Origin: Eumeta japonica
Taxonomy: Eukaryota > Arthropoda > Insecta > Lepidoptera > Psychidae
Assembly: GCA_005406025.1 (NCBI GenBank)
Contig: BGZK01002093.1
Coordinates: forward strand, 16,003 to 80,002
Reading direction: 5' to 3'
Length of the DNA: 64,000 bases
Shown: piece after piece, positions 25,087 through 37,290 of the stretch
Numbering within the stretch: the stretch's first letter is position 1
How the letters are laid out: each line of letters begins with the position of its first letter
Notes under the pieces: model-generated
What the model was told of the DNA's origin: nothing
What the model saw: the letters and a program-made list of their open reading frames with translations, nothing else
Database searches by the model: none
Made by a program: the position numbers and the translations under genes

Positions 25087-25850
25087 ATGTCCAATAATCA
25101 CAACTCTACGAATGCGTTAGATAATGATTTTCAAAAAATGTTGGTGTCGCATTACGTGACACAGACGGTGTTTTGGATATCGAGATTCCGCATCACAGAT
25201 AACTCTGTCACTAAAAGTTCCAAAGCATACTATACTGAGCACTCAATGTCATACTATTATATTTCAGAACTTACTCTTTTATTTGTGTACGCTTGGCTAT
25301 GCCCTGCACAATAGAAAATCAGTGTCCTTTCATAACTAATATGTTTTTTCTCTTAGCATATTTTATTGTCACGGCATCAGTAATTTTTCAAAGTTAATCT
25401 GCTGTGAAACTATTGAACAAAATGCGGTTAAGATAATCTTTGACCTTTCGAACTCACTAATTTTTAATTGGAAAAATTTATGCTCTGCCGTTTTCGTATT
25501 ATTATTTACGAGTTCAGAAATATTGCTTTTGTTTTTGGACAGGGAATACGTTTTATCCTGGCAACATTACGTGGTGACGCTTGTGACTGTTATTTTTGAT
25601 GTCGATATGCTATTTGCGATTTTTATTATTGGTTTTACCTCTTCAAGGTTAAAGATTTATTCTATTTTATTTCATGGTTATTGTAGAAATCGACCAAATA
25701 TTTACATCACCCGTAATTTGTTACAATATCAGGTACTATTCTCTTATAACATACGCATCTTCTTTATATACAATGAATATTTATGTTTACGAAATATTTT
25801 TATTTAACGTTCTTAATATAATTGTCATGACGCAAATGTAACACTTAACT
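25087..25850 (+). pseudogene. Gustatory receptor pseudogene, copy C (exon 1 and trace of exon 2)
   Basis: The frame from ATG 25087 reads MSNNHNSTNALDNDFQKML and then a recognisable version of the family N-terminus (IxDNSVTKSSKAY). It is lost to frameshift near 25240 and stops at 25312-25314. In the other frames PCTIENQCPFIT, LLAYFIVTA and VIFQS are visible, then FDVDMLFAIFIIGFTSSRLK near 25598-25655. The exon 1 donor survives as CAATATCAG|GTACTA (exon end 25732). A remnant resembling exon 2 (NVLNIIVMTQM) follows near 25808-25840. No exon 3 or 4 was found downstream. It mirrors intact copy D across a centre at about 29.0 kb. Confidence 0.8.
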
Positions 25851-26289
25851 TTTATCAATTTGGATATGAAACAGCAAATTCAGAGAACGCATTTGGGTAC
25901 AAACATATCAAATTTAATAGGAAAATTTGTAACGACTCAAAGTTAATTAGCTACGGTCACTAAATAAATTGAAAATCATACATTGGAAAACAAATAAGAA
26001 TTTCTGAACGAGATGCTTTGTCATTAATAGCACTAAAATTTATTTGATTAAAAGTAAGACTGGTTGTTTGGATTTACGCCTTAATTCTAAGTACAGATCT
26101 TAATGAAGAAATAATCGTATCTATCTTGAAAAAATGTTATAAACTTACGCCTATTTCCAGAAAGGTAGTCTCTCTGTGTCTACCCTTCAGGATTTATAGT
26201 CTCTATAAATTTACACATGATATGATATTTGCAAATCCCTCTTGCTTCATTGACATCCATCATCTTTCCATGTAAGCTCTTTCGTTTCC

Positions 26290-26620
26290 GGTGCTTAAAA
26301 TTTGGTTATTAATATACCACTGATTTGGTCTGCATAGGATTTTCTAGAAAGACCCTTGTCGAATAACACACATTTGTTCTATAGATTTGCTTTGTCAGTC
26401 TACTTTCATTAACCCTTTCCAAACGGCCAAGCTACCACAACATACTCTTTTTTACTATCATCCACTACATCTTCTTTTAACTCACACCGCGCTCTCACAT
26501 CGCTTTTCCTACATCTATCTTTTAAAGACTCTCCACACATATTAGGCAGAGATCGCACCTTCACGGCGTTGATTCTATTTCCATTTTTCTTCTGTCAAAA
26601 CCAACTTTCACTACCAGACA
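26290..26620 (-). mobile_element. LINE C-terminal fragment, minus strand
   Basis: The minus-strand translation reads NRINAVKVRSL-NMCG, SLKDRCRKSDVRARCELKED and then a degraded WPFG-RLTKQIYR-like stretch. This is the C-terminal region of the same LINE family as 7970-8470, 46880-47150 and 58085-58440. It lies downstream of copy C. Confidence 0.65.
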
Positions 26621-27284
26621 AGCGTAAAGATTACACCTATTTTGAACATTTTGATTATTCCTTAAATGGTTCTTTTGATTTGGGTGTCATCTATTGTTTA
26701 TATCACATCTAAAATCCCTTTTTATATAGAAAAAAAGGCATTTTTGTTCCGATTAGAAAATACCTAAAAAACGATTGTTCGACATTTCATCAGTTCATCT
26801 ACTCCTGTGTAATATTGATCTCTATGAAGGACCTGCTTTCGAACATTTACGCAATATATTGCGGAATTTTGCATCGTTATTGGAGGCGCATCAGTCTACT
26901 TCTATATAAGCTTTTTGGAGGTAAATTGCCAAAAAACTAACAATATCCAACTGCACTACATATCAAATCTTTATCTGATGTAATTTATGTTATTTCGTAG
27001 TAATGTAGCATTCATAACTTTTAACTATTGGTTTAGAAAAAAAAATATTAATATACCAAAATAATGGAGCAAAATGTACGAACTTAATATGTTCAGACTA
27101 TTTTGCATAAAAAATGGAACCATTTTGTGGACAAAAGTCCACGAAAAGTCCAAGCACATAAAAATGCGTTTGCAATCGACTTGGCCTGAACTGTAATTGT
27201 AGACAGAATTAAATGGGTAGAATACAAAAGCGCGCATAAAAGCTAATATAGCTCAAAAAGAAGTTTGTAACATTATAGTACTGT

Positions 27285-27365
27285 TGTATGAGCGGTAGTA
27301 GAGCAGTGGTTGAGTGCATTGTCTTTGAACCAGAAGGTACAGAGCTCGATTCTGATTGCCACAAG
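27285..27365 (+). repeat. Possible tRNA-derived SINE head
   Basis: The segment has an A-box-like AGAGCAGTGGTTGAGTG, an anticodon-loop-like CTTTGAA and a B-box-like GAGCTCGATTC at roughly tRNA spacing. Stems do not pair well, so a SINE remnant is more likely than a tRNA gene. Confidence 0.3.
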
Positions 27366-27369
27366 TTGC

Positions 27370-27680
27370 ATAAAAGTTGATTAATTCGTCCAAGAGATAT
27401 CGTTGAGGAATTTTTTTTAAAAGTGTTTTCTTGTAATTTTTTAAACTAATTTATTGATTAATACCAAACTGTAAGAAACTCTTCCCCTTAAAAATAACGT
27501 TAATCGTGTAACTGCATCAAAATTGCTTGGTTCGTTCGAGAGATATCGTAAACGAAAAAAAAGCGTAAGGTTCTTGATAGATTGATATTTTATACTCAAT
27601 CATCTCCTTCTGCTTCAAAAACTGTGTCGAACGCCGTAAAGTAGATCGAGATGGATCAATGCGTTCGAAAGGTATCTTAA
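27370..27680 (+). repeat. Spaced degenerate direct repeats
   Basis: Three copies of a motif of the form GATCAATGCGTTCGAAAGGTATC / GATTAATTCGTCCAAGAGATATCG occur near 27375, 27520 and 27650. They follow the SINE-like head and may be part of the same repeat. Confidence 0.4.
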
Positions 27681-28139
27681 TTAAAGTATTTAAGAAATAG
27701 TGTTGTTTTGTAAAAATAAATTGAGAATATTGAACTAAAAGAGCTCCAAACGTTTATATATTTTTGAAATCGAAGAGCTCGAAAATTTACTGCTATTTAT
27801 ATTTTTGAATGTTTTAACCTCGAAAGCAGCAAGAAATTTCAGAGATGGCCAACAGGGTCAAACGTTTTTCAAATTTTCGAACTCAAAAATTTCCAAAACT
27901 TACACAACCACATTTTTCAACTCAACGAGCTACAAAACAATAGACAAATATAATAGCGCAAGTTTTAGGGATAGTCGTCAGTATCAACTCTTTTTAGATT
28001 TCTTTCCCTTGCTGATGCTAGCAATGATAGATATCCGTGTAATGACAAACCACATTTGGAAAAGCTCTCTGATCAGTCCCATTCTTCGTTACAGCTTTAC
28101 AGTTTATGCCATGGTTAATTGTAACGACGTTTGATGCAC

Positions 28140-29480
28140 TGAGAAAAAATTATAGCTACGATAGCAATAAAACTTTGCCACTAGCGAGCTTTTTATGGCA
28201 CAACCTCTAGCGCAAGGTTATTATTGCCAATTTTTGTTTTGTCAATTTACAATTGTCAAATACCAGTAGTTGTAGACTATGCTATAATGGAATTATTGAG
28301 TTGTCACACAAACTAAGTAAATGATTTTAATTTCGCTTTAGTAACAATGTTACATTATTTCTAACACGTTAATAAATTGTATGTCTGTAACCATGACGAA
28401 ATTTTTTTTGTACAAGATCAAGTGTACATTGTCTCTGAATATTTTTTCCTAATTCTGGTAGCGAATGCACTTTGTGTCTATAGCAACATTTTCTATGATT
28501 TCGCAACAAAGTAACGTTATGTACTTTCGTTCTTCATAAAAGTTGCATTGCCGATCTTAACCCTTATATTTTCTTGATAGTATATTACGAAGGTATTGAT
28601 TTTTCTCGCAGGCTGTACGTATTGTTTTAGGACCACTAGGGAGGACCAAGTTTATTAACGTGTGAGAAATATTAATTGTAGTTAAAGTAAAAAAATGTAT
28701 TAATGATTTAGAATTTCACTTATGTCTTTATTTACAATTATAACTGGTACATGAAAAAATAATAGCTTGCCTAAAATTTAAAATAATCAAGAAATCGTAG
28801 CAAATGTTATAAATTTAACATCAAATATTTTAATGTCCAAGTACTCAATAATTAATTACTAATACTATATAATATTAATGACTGATAAAAGATATTAAAC
28901 ATATTAAAATGAAAGAAATTGTTTATTTTATAAAGTATAAAAAATTGTGAAATATAAAGAAATTGAAAACGATATTAAAAATAAAAAACGATAAAAATGA
29001 ACATGAGATGAATCCATCCGAGAATATATAGTGATAAAAGGAAAAAGTTGTAAATTCTCGAATTCAGAATTTAAAACACTTACACCTACAGACAAATATT
29101 GATAGATGAATATTGAATATGTAAATATTATTTTAGTAAACTCTATACAAATTGCATTTTAAGGCGTGTATAATTTTACAAGCACGAAATATTGACCGAG
29201 GTCGCACAATAATTTATTTTTGGAAATTCATTCACTAGATGCGCTTAGGCATAATAAGTATTTCCCATCAGCGAGAAATGTACAGACTAAAGGTTAATGA
29301 TGGTAGCAATGTTTGTAGTGATGCTGCATTTGATGCAGAGAAAATGTTCAGTTCACCTGAAAAAACATGTACAGCCAATATTTACTTTTATTTAGAATAA
29401 GAACACCTTGTTAACTTGTGTTTATATTATTAACATTTCTCGAAAAACGACACAAAATTTGAATAATATAACATAGCATA
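28140..29480. other. Gene-free central stretch of the palindrome
   Basis: Very AT-rich, no frame with motifs. It contains the geometric centre of the outer arms and of the C/D pair (about 28.3-29.1 kb). I see no direct palindrome junction, so the centre has been eroded or filled. Confidence 0.45.
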
Positions 29481-29481
29481 T

Positions 29482-29743
29482 GGAGCCATCCATAAATTAT
29501 GTCACATAAATTATAAGGTTCTTGACCCAGATGGTCACTCGTAAATGACAAAAGCACTTTTTACAATTCTTGTTTGTTCAAAATACTTTAAATATTGGAC
29601 AAAACAAAAGACATAAACCTTTTTTTCATTTTCGTATTTCGGATTTAACGTCACAAAGCTTTTGACCTGCTCCTTGTCGCGCATTATCACATTTGATTGA
29701 CCGCCCTCCACCCCAACGTGTGACGTAATTTATGGATGGCCCC
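29482..29743. mobile_element. MITE with 25-bp terminal inverted repeats
   Basis: The ends GGAGCCATCCATAAATTATG and its near-exact inverse ending GGATGGCCCC bound a 262-bp AT-rich non-coding body. TAT flanks both sides and could be a 3-bp target duplication. The TIR motif (GCCATCCATAAATTACGTCAC) resembles that of widespread arthropod MITEs. I do not assign a superfamily. Confidence 0.8.
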
Positions 29744-30209
29744 TATCTTTTAAACATGAGAACTTTAAAAATATAATAATACGTCTATTTAATTATATAT
29801 ATAAAAAAAATCTATTTGCTTAGATAAAACCAGTAACATCCTTATTTGATTTAACAATTAAACACTTTGAATAAAAAATTAAAAGAAATGAGAGCAAGGG
29901 CGCGCCTGCGCCAAGCCTGCCCCCCTCGTACTATAGTACTTTGTCATTTTCAGCAGATTACTTTGTAACATTGTCAATTATCTTTTTGTTCGACAAAATA
30001 TTTGTTATAAGAACAAATCATACAATGAAATGTGATAAAATTACGTTTTGCTTCATCAAAGCGTTTTAAACATTACAAACAGAAGTTATTTCCTGTGGCT
30101 CCTAGAAAAATATTACATTTGACAATAAAAGGTTTGTTGCAGGCAGAAAACTCACTCTAGTGCGTAAGCAAAGTGCATCGCTATAGTTACAATAAAACGT
30201 TAACAAAGC

Positions 30210-30215
30210 TTTATT
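30210..30215 (-). promoter_or_regulatory. Polyadenylation signal of copy D
   Basis: AATAAA on the minus strand, 36 bp after the stop codon of receptor copy D. Confidence 0.6.
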
Positions 30216-30251
30216 GTCACTTTTTTAACTCATTTTTTTCTCATTGTGCAG

Positions 30252-32922
30252 TTATAAGAATGCAAACTGCAGCAGCACAATGCAGTAGGTGGCGATGAGG
30301 CTCATCAGCCGCAGCGGCAGGGCGGCGTCCACGACGAACAAGCCGCACACGCGCATTTTACAGGATCTGGTGTTGCATAGACGCAATAGGTTCTTGGTTG
30401 TCTTCCGATAGGCGCCTGTAATCAAATTCAAACGTAAGAGCAACTGACAACATTCCACACACACCAGCATAGAAATATAATGACCATATGTAGTTGTTGA
30501 AATAGTAGGATGCTTTTACATGGTTTTTCTAGGCGAAAAACAATGTTTTTAGTAAAGGTATATATGTATATTTCTTTAGAGTGCTCAGTAATTTTGGCAG
30601 CTCGGTAAATTTTAAAATATTTCTTTTCATATCTTTCTATTGACAAAATGATTCATTGTAGTTAAAATTGACTGTATACCGATGGCGTAAGGATTTACCT
30701 CATTGTCAGAATACAGACGACATTTGATAATGAGTTCAATCATCAAACAGCAATCCGTGAATAGATCCAACAGTCATGATGAATCTACACATGCCAATCC
30801 GTCGCTTCTATAGATATTAAACTAATGGATGTATACCCCATTTTTTTTTAAGAAGGCAATAAAACCTCTGTATAAAGATTGCAAAGTCCGTATCAATTCG
30901 CTACTCATACAATTCATTGGTACAATTTTCCATTAATAATTCTTTTCATTCCATTATAAACCTTCTTCGGATCTACGAAATTACAAAAAAACCTTGTAGC
31001 TCTTGGTCAAAAACTATTCCGTGATGTTCCACAGGGAAAATCTTGTTAATGTCGAAAATAACTTGTATATCGTTATTTTAGCAGAAGAGGAATATCTTAC
31101 ATTCTTCATGAGGTATGTCCAAAGCAACGGTACAGTTACTTTTGATCTCATCGAGACAGCTGTAGAATCTATCGCAAGTCGCAGAGAACACAACGACCGT
31201 AATTAAATTCTTTATGTTCCATATAACTGTAAGAATGTATGTAACTAATATGTCGTAATAAGTTTCATTGATCTGAAAACATAATTTAAATACATTATAT
31301 TCAAATCTACGATATACAATTTGATGTCCTAAAAATAATTTACTAGAGCGACACATAATTTTCTTGTTAAAGTGACTACTTCTTTTGTAAGTAAATTTTA
31401 CTCTAATTTATTTGTATCTCATTACATAAGCTTTAAAATAAAGCTAATAAATTGTCATATAAATTAAAGTGTATTGTGGTTACACTGTTTCTCTCCTTAA
31501 CCCATGTTGATACCTCATTAGTTTGCATGGGATCAGTGGAATTGAATTTCAATTGTAGTGCTGTGTAGAGTGTAGAGTAAGAAACGTTTAAATGCTGATA
31601 TATCTATAAAAAAAATATTTAAGAATCACATATTTAATGATTTTTGGTATAGTATGACTGCTTATTCCCAATACGAGGTAACCAGAGATGGCCTATTTAT
31701 TTCATATCTGTCTATCGCAGTTTGAACCCAATATTGTATTTACCACTCTTTGAACCATACTTTTATTGCAATAAAAGTTTAAGTTAAATTGCGATTGTGA
31801 TTTGAATTTACTTTACTTTTATTTGAACTCTGTTCTGATGGGAGAATTAACCGCTATAAATTAACTTCACAATCTTACATGGTTTTATCGTACCAGTAAT
31901 ATTGAACTTTTGATAAAATTCTTGAGATTACTTATTCATCAAGTTTCCAAGAACGAACATCGAGCACACTTTTCTATAATAGATCGGATAACGCTGTTTC
32001 ACTTATAACGAATAACACGAATATTTTTTACCTTTGCGTTCTTCGTCCATTCTATAACTATTTGCAGTGTCATGAGGCTGGTAATAAACGTCGATAAGAT
32101 GTAGCCGAAAATCTGAGACATAATGAACAAAAACTTGAAATAACTGCGAAAGAAAATATAATAAATAATATTTACTTTTCAAACAAAACATACCGGATAC
32201 TGCACTAAATGGCTGGATAGAGTGAAAGCTTGTAAAATATCCTTAAAGACCGTAAACAAATTATTAAGCGTGTCACTTGAGTTGTTTTCAACTATTAAAG
32301 TTTGTGGATTGCTAATGTAAGCTAAGAATAAATTGGAAAAATACTTCAATCTCGAAGAAAGAAATTCAAAAATACAAGTCGCGTATAGCACATCCAAATC
32401 GAAAATCATAGACACAAGTACTGCTGCATAATTCATCCACGGATAGCGATTTGAGTTTGAAACCGAGACTAAGATCCCTAGTCCGAAAAGAAGTAGAATG
32501 AAAACGATAGATAACCAATTTCTCATAACAAAGTATGGGAGTCTTGGACCGCCGAAGGTTTTTAATTTTTTATCTACGCCTTGCATTATAATTACAAGTT
32601 TCACTGACGATTCTGTTTGAACAATTATGCATGCAGTTACAATAAAATGTGCCAGAATACTTTGCATATTTGTTATCGAAAGACATCCATCTGTTATTGT
32701 ACATGAAATACTCGAATTAGTGACGAAGTAAGCGTAAGTAATAAAGCACAGCACGAACACGACGACCGCGCGATACGCCCTTGAGTTAGGGAGCACAAAG
32801 TTATCTTTGATGCTGTACTTCGAGGCGCATAGCAGCTTTTGTATCCAGTAGTACGGCCTCAACATTTGTTGAAAATCTTCGGTTAAAGCGTTGTTTAAAA
32901 GGAACTCATTATTTCGTGACAT
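30252..32922 (-). CDS. Gustatory receptor, copy D (intact, 381 aa)
   Basis: Insect chemoreceptor of the Gr (7tm_7) family, expected in the dendrite membrane of taste neurons as a ligand-gated channel subunit. The ligand cannot be inferred. Exons: 32922-32194, 32112-32032, 31272-31101, 30415-30252, joined at phases 0, 0 and 1 with GT/AG sites (exon 1 donor GTATGT). The joined frame is open for 381 codons. It opens MSRNNEFLLNNAL and has hydrophobic stretches compatible with seven membrane segments (about residues 48-70, 84-107, 128-150, 157-185 in exon 1, one in exon 2, one in exon 3, one at the C-terminus). It ends with the family signature TYCIVLLQF near residue 370. The start was chosen because paralogues F and B start at the same aligned Met. 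Introns are short (81, 759 and 685 bp). It mirrors pseudogene C. The Gr assignment is firm by motif and architecture, the orthologue name is not. Confidence 0.9.
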
Positions 32923-33480
32923 TCCTTTCCTTTTGCCCCTATTGCCTACTAACTGTTACTATCGGAAAGCCGTCAACAAAACTAGGGAAGAGTGACGTGT
33001 TAAGGGTTCTATAAACGCACTTAGCAGAATTAATCTAATAGATTACTGTTTATAAATATGGTAAAATTTCATTATTTTTCTTTCAGAGTTTCATCCATCA
33101 GAAACATAATTTCCTGTCATTATTACATTTATAATTTTTCTTTCTATGTACTAACAAAAACTTTTACTTGCTTAAAAGGTGTGAATCTAAAATCAATCAT
33201 TACAATTGAATAAATAATGTAAGAACAATTTTATTTTGACACAGTTTTTTATAAGTTTCTCTCGTATATTTTTTTTATTAACATTTTGCCTATTGTTATA
33301 CGAGAAATATTGAAAAAAATTCAATTGTCGCTTCAAATGCTCATAAGATCATATTATAAATAATAATACAATTTTATCGTATGGGGTTTTGTCGGCGATC
33401 AATATTTTAGCTTATACGTATTGTTAAATGTACCTATGTTATAAGATGTAATGTAAATTTGTAAATAAATTAAAAACTGC
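32923..33480. other. Upstream flank of copy D, nothing recognised
   Basis: AT-rich DNA with no frame or repeat that I can identify. It presumably holds the copy D promoter, but I see no convincing core element. Confidence 0.4.
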
Positions 33481-33870
33481 TGTCGTTCCGCCCCGCCCCT
33501 TTCCTGTTGCACATTCGCAACGTGCTAATCGCGCTCGCCGCTAAACAGTGATAAGCGCGACCAAGTGGCGCTGAATTATGGATCATAGATTGTCGATCGT
33601 ATTAATTGAATAATTGTGGCCTGCGCCTCCTAAGTTCACTCCTAGTCAGCCAGATCGGCAGCAGACGTGTGTAAAATAAATTTTTTTCGCCTTCAAGTCG
33701 GCAGAACGGCCGAGTTATCTTCCTTGGAACGTGGCGGTCAGATCGGCCGAAGTGTCCTTCCAGCGCATCATCGATTGGAAAATCTTTCTATCGCTCATAG
33801 TTTCGAAGGCCTGAACAAGAAGAAGGCGATCTCCAACAGGTTTAATTATTTAGGCCACTAAACTTTCTCT
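33480..33870 (+). other. GC-rich island, possible LTR/leader of a retroelement
   Basis: A locally GC- and CpG-rich segment (CGCCCCGCCCC, AACGTGCTAATCGCGCTCGCCG) is followed by a 64-codon frame at 33667-33861. The frame begins after a GTGTGTAAAATAAATTTTTT boundary. The composition is like a retroelement LTR and leader, but no paired LTR or primer-binding site could be confirmed. Confidence 0.3.
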
Positions 33871-33999
33871 TACAATAATCCCTAGACTTAAGACCTACAC
33901 TATTTTAAGTCGTAATGTGGTTAATGTGTATTTGAAGACGTATTGACTTTAATTCTATCTTTTTTTAAAATGATGCCTATCTGTCGGTATGTATGTCCT

Positions 34000-34310
34000 T
34001 TTATGACTTAAGAAGGGTTTTCACCGATCCTGTTGGAAATTGGTATGCAGTTAGAATAGATGGCTGCGTAAGTGATAGGCTACTGTGTATCTGTCCGTTT
34101 GTATGTCTGCTCGTTTTTTTTAATTTAACAGAGATTTGATGGATTTTAATGAAAAATTGTGTTCAGTCAAAACATATCATTTTGTGAGTGGTAGGTTACT
34201 GTCTGTCTGTCTGTTTGTCTGTATGTCGGTCGTTCTGTACATACTTTCGTAACTTAAGAGTAGTTTGACCAATTATGATGCAAATTGATCTACAATAAAA
34301 ATATTTATCA
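34000..34310. repeat. Degenerate tandem repeat of about 110 bp with TCTG runs
   Basis: Three successive units each start with a TCTG/GTATGT-rich stretch and continue into a GATT(T)TGATG-like block. Part of one unit reads CTGTCTGTCTGTTTGTCTG. Similar single units occur near 2080-2160 and 45700-45780, so this is a dispersed repeat. Confidence 0.5.
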
Positions 34311-34449
34311 AAACATACAGCTTAATAATTAATAAACATATTGAACGAAATTGATCCAAAAATAAAATTTTGCAGAACTCCAGAAGTGGCTTGACGATTA
34401 CAAAAAAATCTATAATTTTGAAGATAAGTTTAAAGCTATTTTATATATC

Positions 34450-34700
34450 GTCAATATTTGATTACTGACTTCGTCAAATGCCTTATCGAAATCTATACAA
34501 ATCACATATAATGTTAATAAAAATCACAAATATCAGTGCGTGTTCGGTCATCCGCTTTTTGCATATTTCAGATACGAAACAAAGCATATTACTATTGCAA
34601 GATTTATCTCTTATGAAACCAAGTTGTTAAAGTTTAATTTCAGATTTTGCATCAGATGAAAGGATTATACAAATTAACTTTTCAAAAACTTTTGCAAATA
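34450..34700 (-). mobile_element. LINE reverse-transcriptase fragment
   Basis: The minus-strand translation contains FEKLI, LGFIRDKSCNSNMLCFVSEIC and an FVIFINIICDLYRF stretch. These correspond to the QFGFRxGRST and FCDLSKAFD blocks of jockey-type reverse transcriptases. Decayed. Confidence 0.45.
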
Positions 34701-35399
34701 CTTATTGTAAAGATACAGTTGTATAGATAATTGCATCCTTGTGACTGCCAGACGCAAATATAAGAGGTAATAGTGCTTTTTTTTCATAATATATGACGAC
34801 ATATTGTAATTTCCTACGCTTTTGCATGCTGCGTTGTGTTAGCGTTAGTTTAATTTCTCGGTACCTAATTAACATTATTAGTATCTTGTGCAAGATTTAC
34901 AAGATTAAGAGGACTTATCGTGTCTATAGCTAAGAATAACATTTTTTATACCCAACAATTTCCACTCGCAAATCGATTCCAGAATCGCATTCGATTTCTG
35001 CTTTTACGTAATAAAGCCGCGGACCCACACAACAAATAAAATAGATGAGCAATGCGGTCCACTTCGATGCGCTGCGCGCCGGCCGCTGTGGCTCACCGCA
35101 GTTAGAACACGTCTCCGCGCAACGTATGGTCCGAAATACGGTGGGCCAATGTGTCATTATGTACAGCGATGTTATGAAAGTCGATGGACTTATAGCTCAG
35201 TCGCCGGTTAGTCGGAAAAAAAATACAACATACGGGAGTTAAAATATTATTAATTTCCATAATGTTTGCGTTAATGCAGCTCATATCATCCCCAGTATCT
35301 TACAAAGCATACACATAACCTACCTTTACTGTAATCTTTATGTACGTGCTGCCTCTGCTTGATTGACTGGTGGGTTCATAGGATAGCGGTTTCCCATCT

Positions 35400-36260
35400 C
35401 CAAGTTCATTTACTACCACTGCTCTCTCGCGTTTCCCTGATGATTCGTTGGAGGTCGAGTTCGTGCTGTGTTCCCTTCCCTGATCAGGTCCAATCTTGCC
35501 TCAGTGGTGCTTTCGTACCGTTGCCTGTCACCGCGGTCGCGAAACCAATGAGTCGAGCTTCTGTCACGGCAGGCTGTGGTAACCTTACGTTGATCACGTT
35601 GTTTGCTTGTTGGACATTCCTTGGAAGTTTCTTTACTTCTCCACTTCATCGGTAACTCATAATTAGTCTCCTGATTTTCTGAATAGACCTGCCTATAATT
35701 GATGATTGTTTATTTGAAATCAGCGAGTGAATTATAGTCTTGCGCTGTAAATAAAGGTTTGACGTTTTTTTTCTCCGCACAGAAATTTTATGATATTCGT
35801 GTATTCTTCGGTGGTTTTACATTTGCAGTTAGCGTTTCACCTTAACGTATTCGGGTAGATTGGCCTCTTTTTTTCTGCTATTGTAAAAGAGCTTGCATAA
35901 TTTATTTCACATTAAATTCTTCTTTGAACTCGTTTATTATTTCTTCTAATGTCATAATCGTAGTGCCAAATGTTTTTACGAAAATTTAGCTGGACATGCC
36001 GGGTACAGACTTAAGCATGCTTTTTTCTATTGCTCGCTCGAGTTCTTCAATGCAGCCCATATTTCATAATTGTTATAAATTTTCCAAAATCTTTGTTGGG
36101 CAAACCTTAGAAAACTGCTGCCATTTTTATAATTTTTATCTAATTTTTGTTTTTGTTTTCTCTGCAATGCTTTTTGTGTTGAGACGAAGCCTGCACCTGT
36201 TGTAACCGATCTCTTGTCAGTTTTCGGTACTCCGGATCGTTATAAAAAGCACCAATGGCA
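35400..36260 (-). mobile_element. Retroelement gag-like relic adjoining copy E
   Basis: On the minus strand, from high to low coordinates, short frames read FYNDPEYRKLTRDRLQQVQ, then IEELERAIEKSMLKSVPGMSS, TLEEIINEFKEEFNVK, IMQALLQ-QKKRG, and finally HWFRDRGDRQRYESTTEARL. The last looks like a decayed zinc-knuckle region. This order suits a gag protein of an LTR retroelement. Stops interrupt every segment. The plus-strand frame at 35359-35655 is probably just its shadow. Confidence 0.4.
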
Positions 36261-36262
36261 AA

Positions 36263-36580
36263 ACTATGTTTATTTGATTAGTTTCTCAATTATATGTTCA
36301 AGTATTTTACGTACATTTACTGTGATTTTAATTACATTAAATTTCCTCGTCTTAATCTGTGTAGTAATATTTCTTACTATGGGCTTTGATCAGGACTTGC
36401 TACTTGCCATTTGTGTTGTCGCATTTCTTTCATCGAGATTGAAATGTTTTTCTAATTTGTTCATCACTCTTAATAAACATCGAGTAAACGACAACAACTG
36501 GGCAAATTCATTCAAGGATTTGTTCGAGATCATTAAGGAAGTATTAAAAGCTTTCACTCTGCCCAGTGGTTTATAATACA
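36263..36580 (+). pseudogene. Gustatory receptor fragment, copy E (3' part of exon 1)
   Basis: From about 36263 the frame reads LISFSIICSSILRTFTVIL and continues through FDQDLLLAICVVAFLSSRLK, CFSNLF and SFKDLFEIIKEVLKAFTLPS. This matches the second half of exon 1 of copies D and F (for example FDVDMLLAISVVDFLISRLK in F). The frame stops at TAA 36574-36576 in place of the QY-donor of the intact genes. Nothing matching exons 2-4 was seen downstream. Its 5' side abuts the gag-like relic, whose antisense supplies the first residues of the open frame, so insertion or deletion there removed the receptor N-terminus. Confidence 0.75.
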
Positions 36581-37109
36581 AGTGATTTTTCGCACACTGC
36601 GTGATGAAATAAAATCACTTTATATTATAAAGTACTTTTTCATAAGCATCACTAGAAACCACAGTCAGAAACTACAACTACAGAACTTACAGTGACAAAC
36701 AAATTGTGACTGTGAATACATTTGCATGCATCCATATATATAAAAAAATTATGTTTTGTTTGTTCAAAATCGCTAATACAGTAAAGTTCTTTTACGATCG
36801 CTCTAACATTTTTACACAACGTTGTGTTTATTTTCCCATTTTCTATTAAAAAAAAAACTAGTATATGTCTCCTGTTTCATGAATGTATTTCTAGTATTAA
36901 ACCGGACTACTGAACCGATTCTAAGTTTTTTTCATTAATAGTTAAACTATTCTTGAATAAATTAGGCTGCTCCTACTTCAAGCATGAATTTCTTTTTCTA
37001 AGACGATTTAATAATTTATTGACTCCTAGGAAGCTACATTATATCAAGTAACATAGCTTATATTTTATATTGAGACTAAAATTTGCTCCTTGTCTTCGTT
37101 CAAATTGAA
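36581..37109. other. Gene-free flank of copy E
   Basis: AT-rich. A GAACCGATTCTAAG stretch near 36910 resembles the dispersed lepidopteran repeat motif GAACCGATTTTGATG. Otherwise nothing recognised. Confidence 0.4.
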
Positions 37110-37290
37110 ACTAACGCTGGTAGCAGAATTGGATTTGAATCAGGACCGAAACTGAAAATGGGAATGGGGTTCAAAACAGTGTAGGATCGGGATCAGAATC
37201 AAAAGTGTGGTCGGGTACAGAAACGAACGCGGATTGGATGGGGATTCGTAGTGGATGAAGAGATTCGAGGGTAATGGTGGATTGCATGCT
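37110..37290. repeat. Degenerate purine-rich hexamer array 2
   Basis: Imperfect hexamers of the form GGATCG/GAATCA/GAAACG on the plus strand (for example GTAGGATCGGGATCAGAATC), like 5740-6010 and 45835-46000. It lies downstream of copy E. Confidence 0.6.

Noticed and set aside
27805..28134. 109-codon plus-strand frame
   Set aside because: Composition is low-complexity F/N/S/T with no domain, and there are no splice or family signals.
33667..33861. 64-codon frame in the GC-rich island as a host gene
   Set aside because: The LTR/leader-like composition suggests a retroelement, and neither a promoter nor a downstream exon was recognised.
35359..35655. 98-codon plus-strand frame
   Set aside because: It is the shadow of the gag-like relic on the minus strand and has no independent motif.
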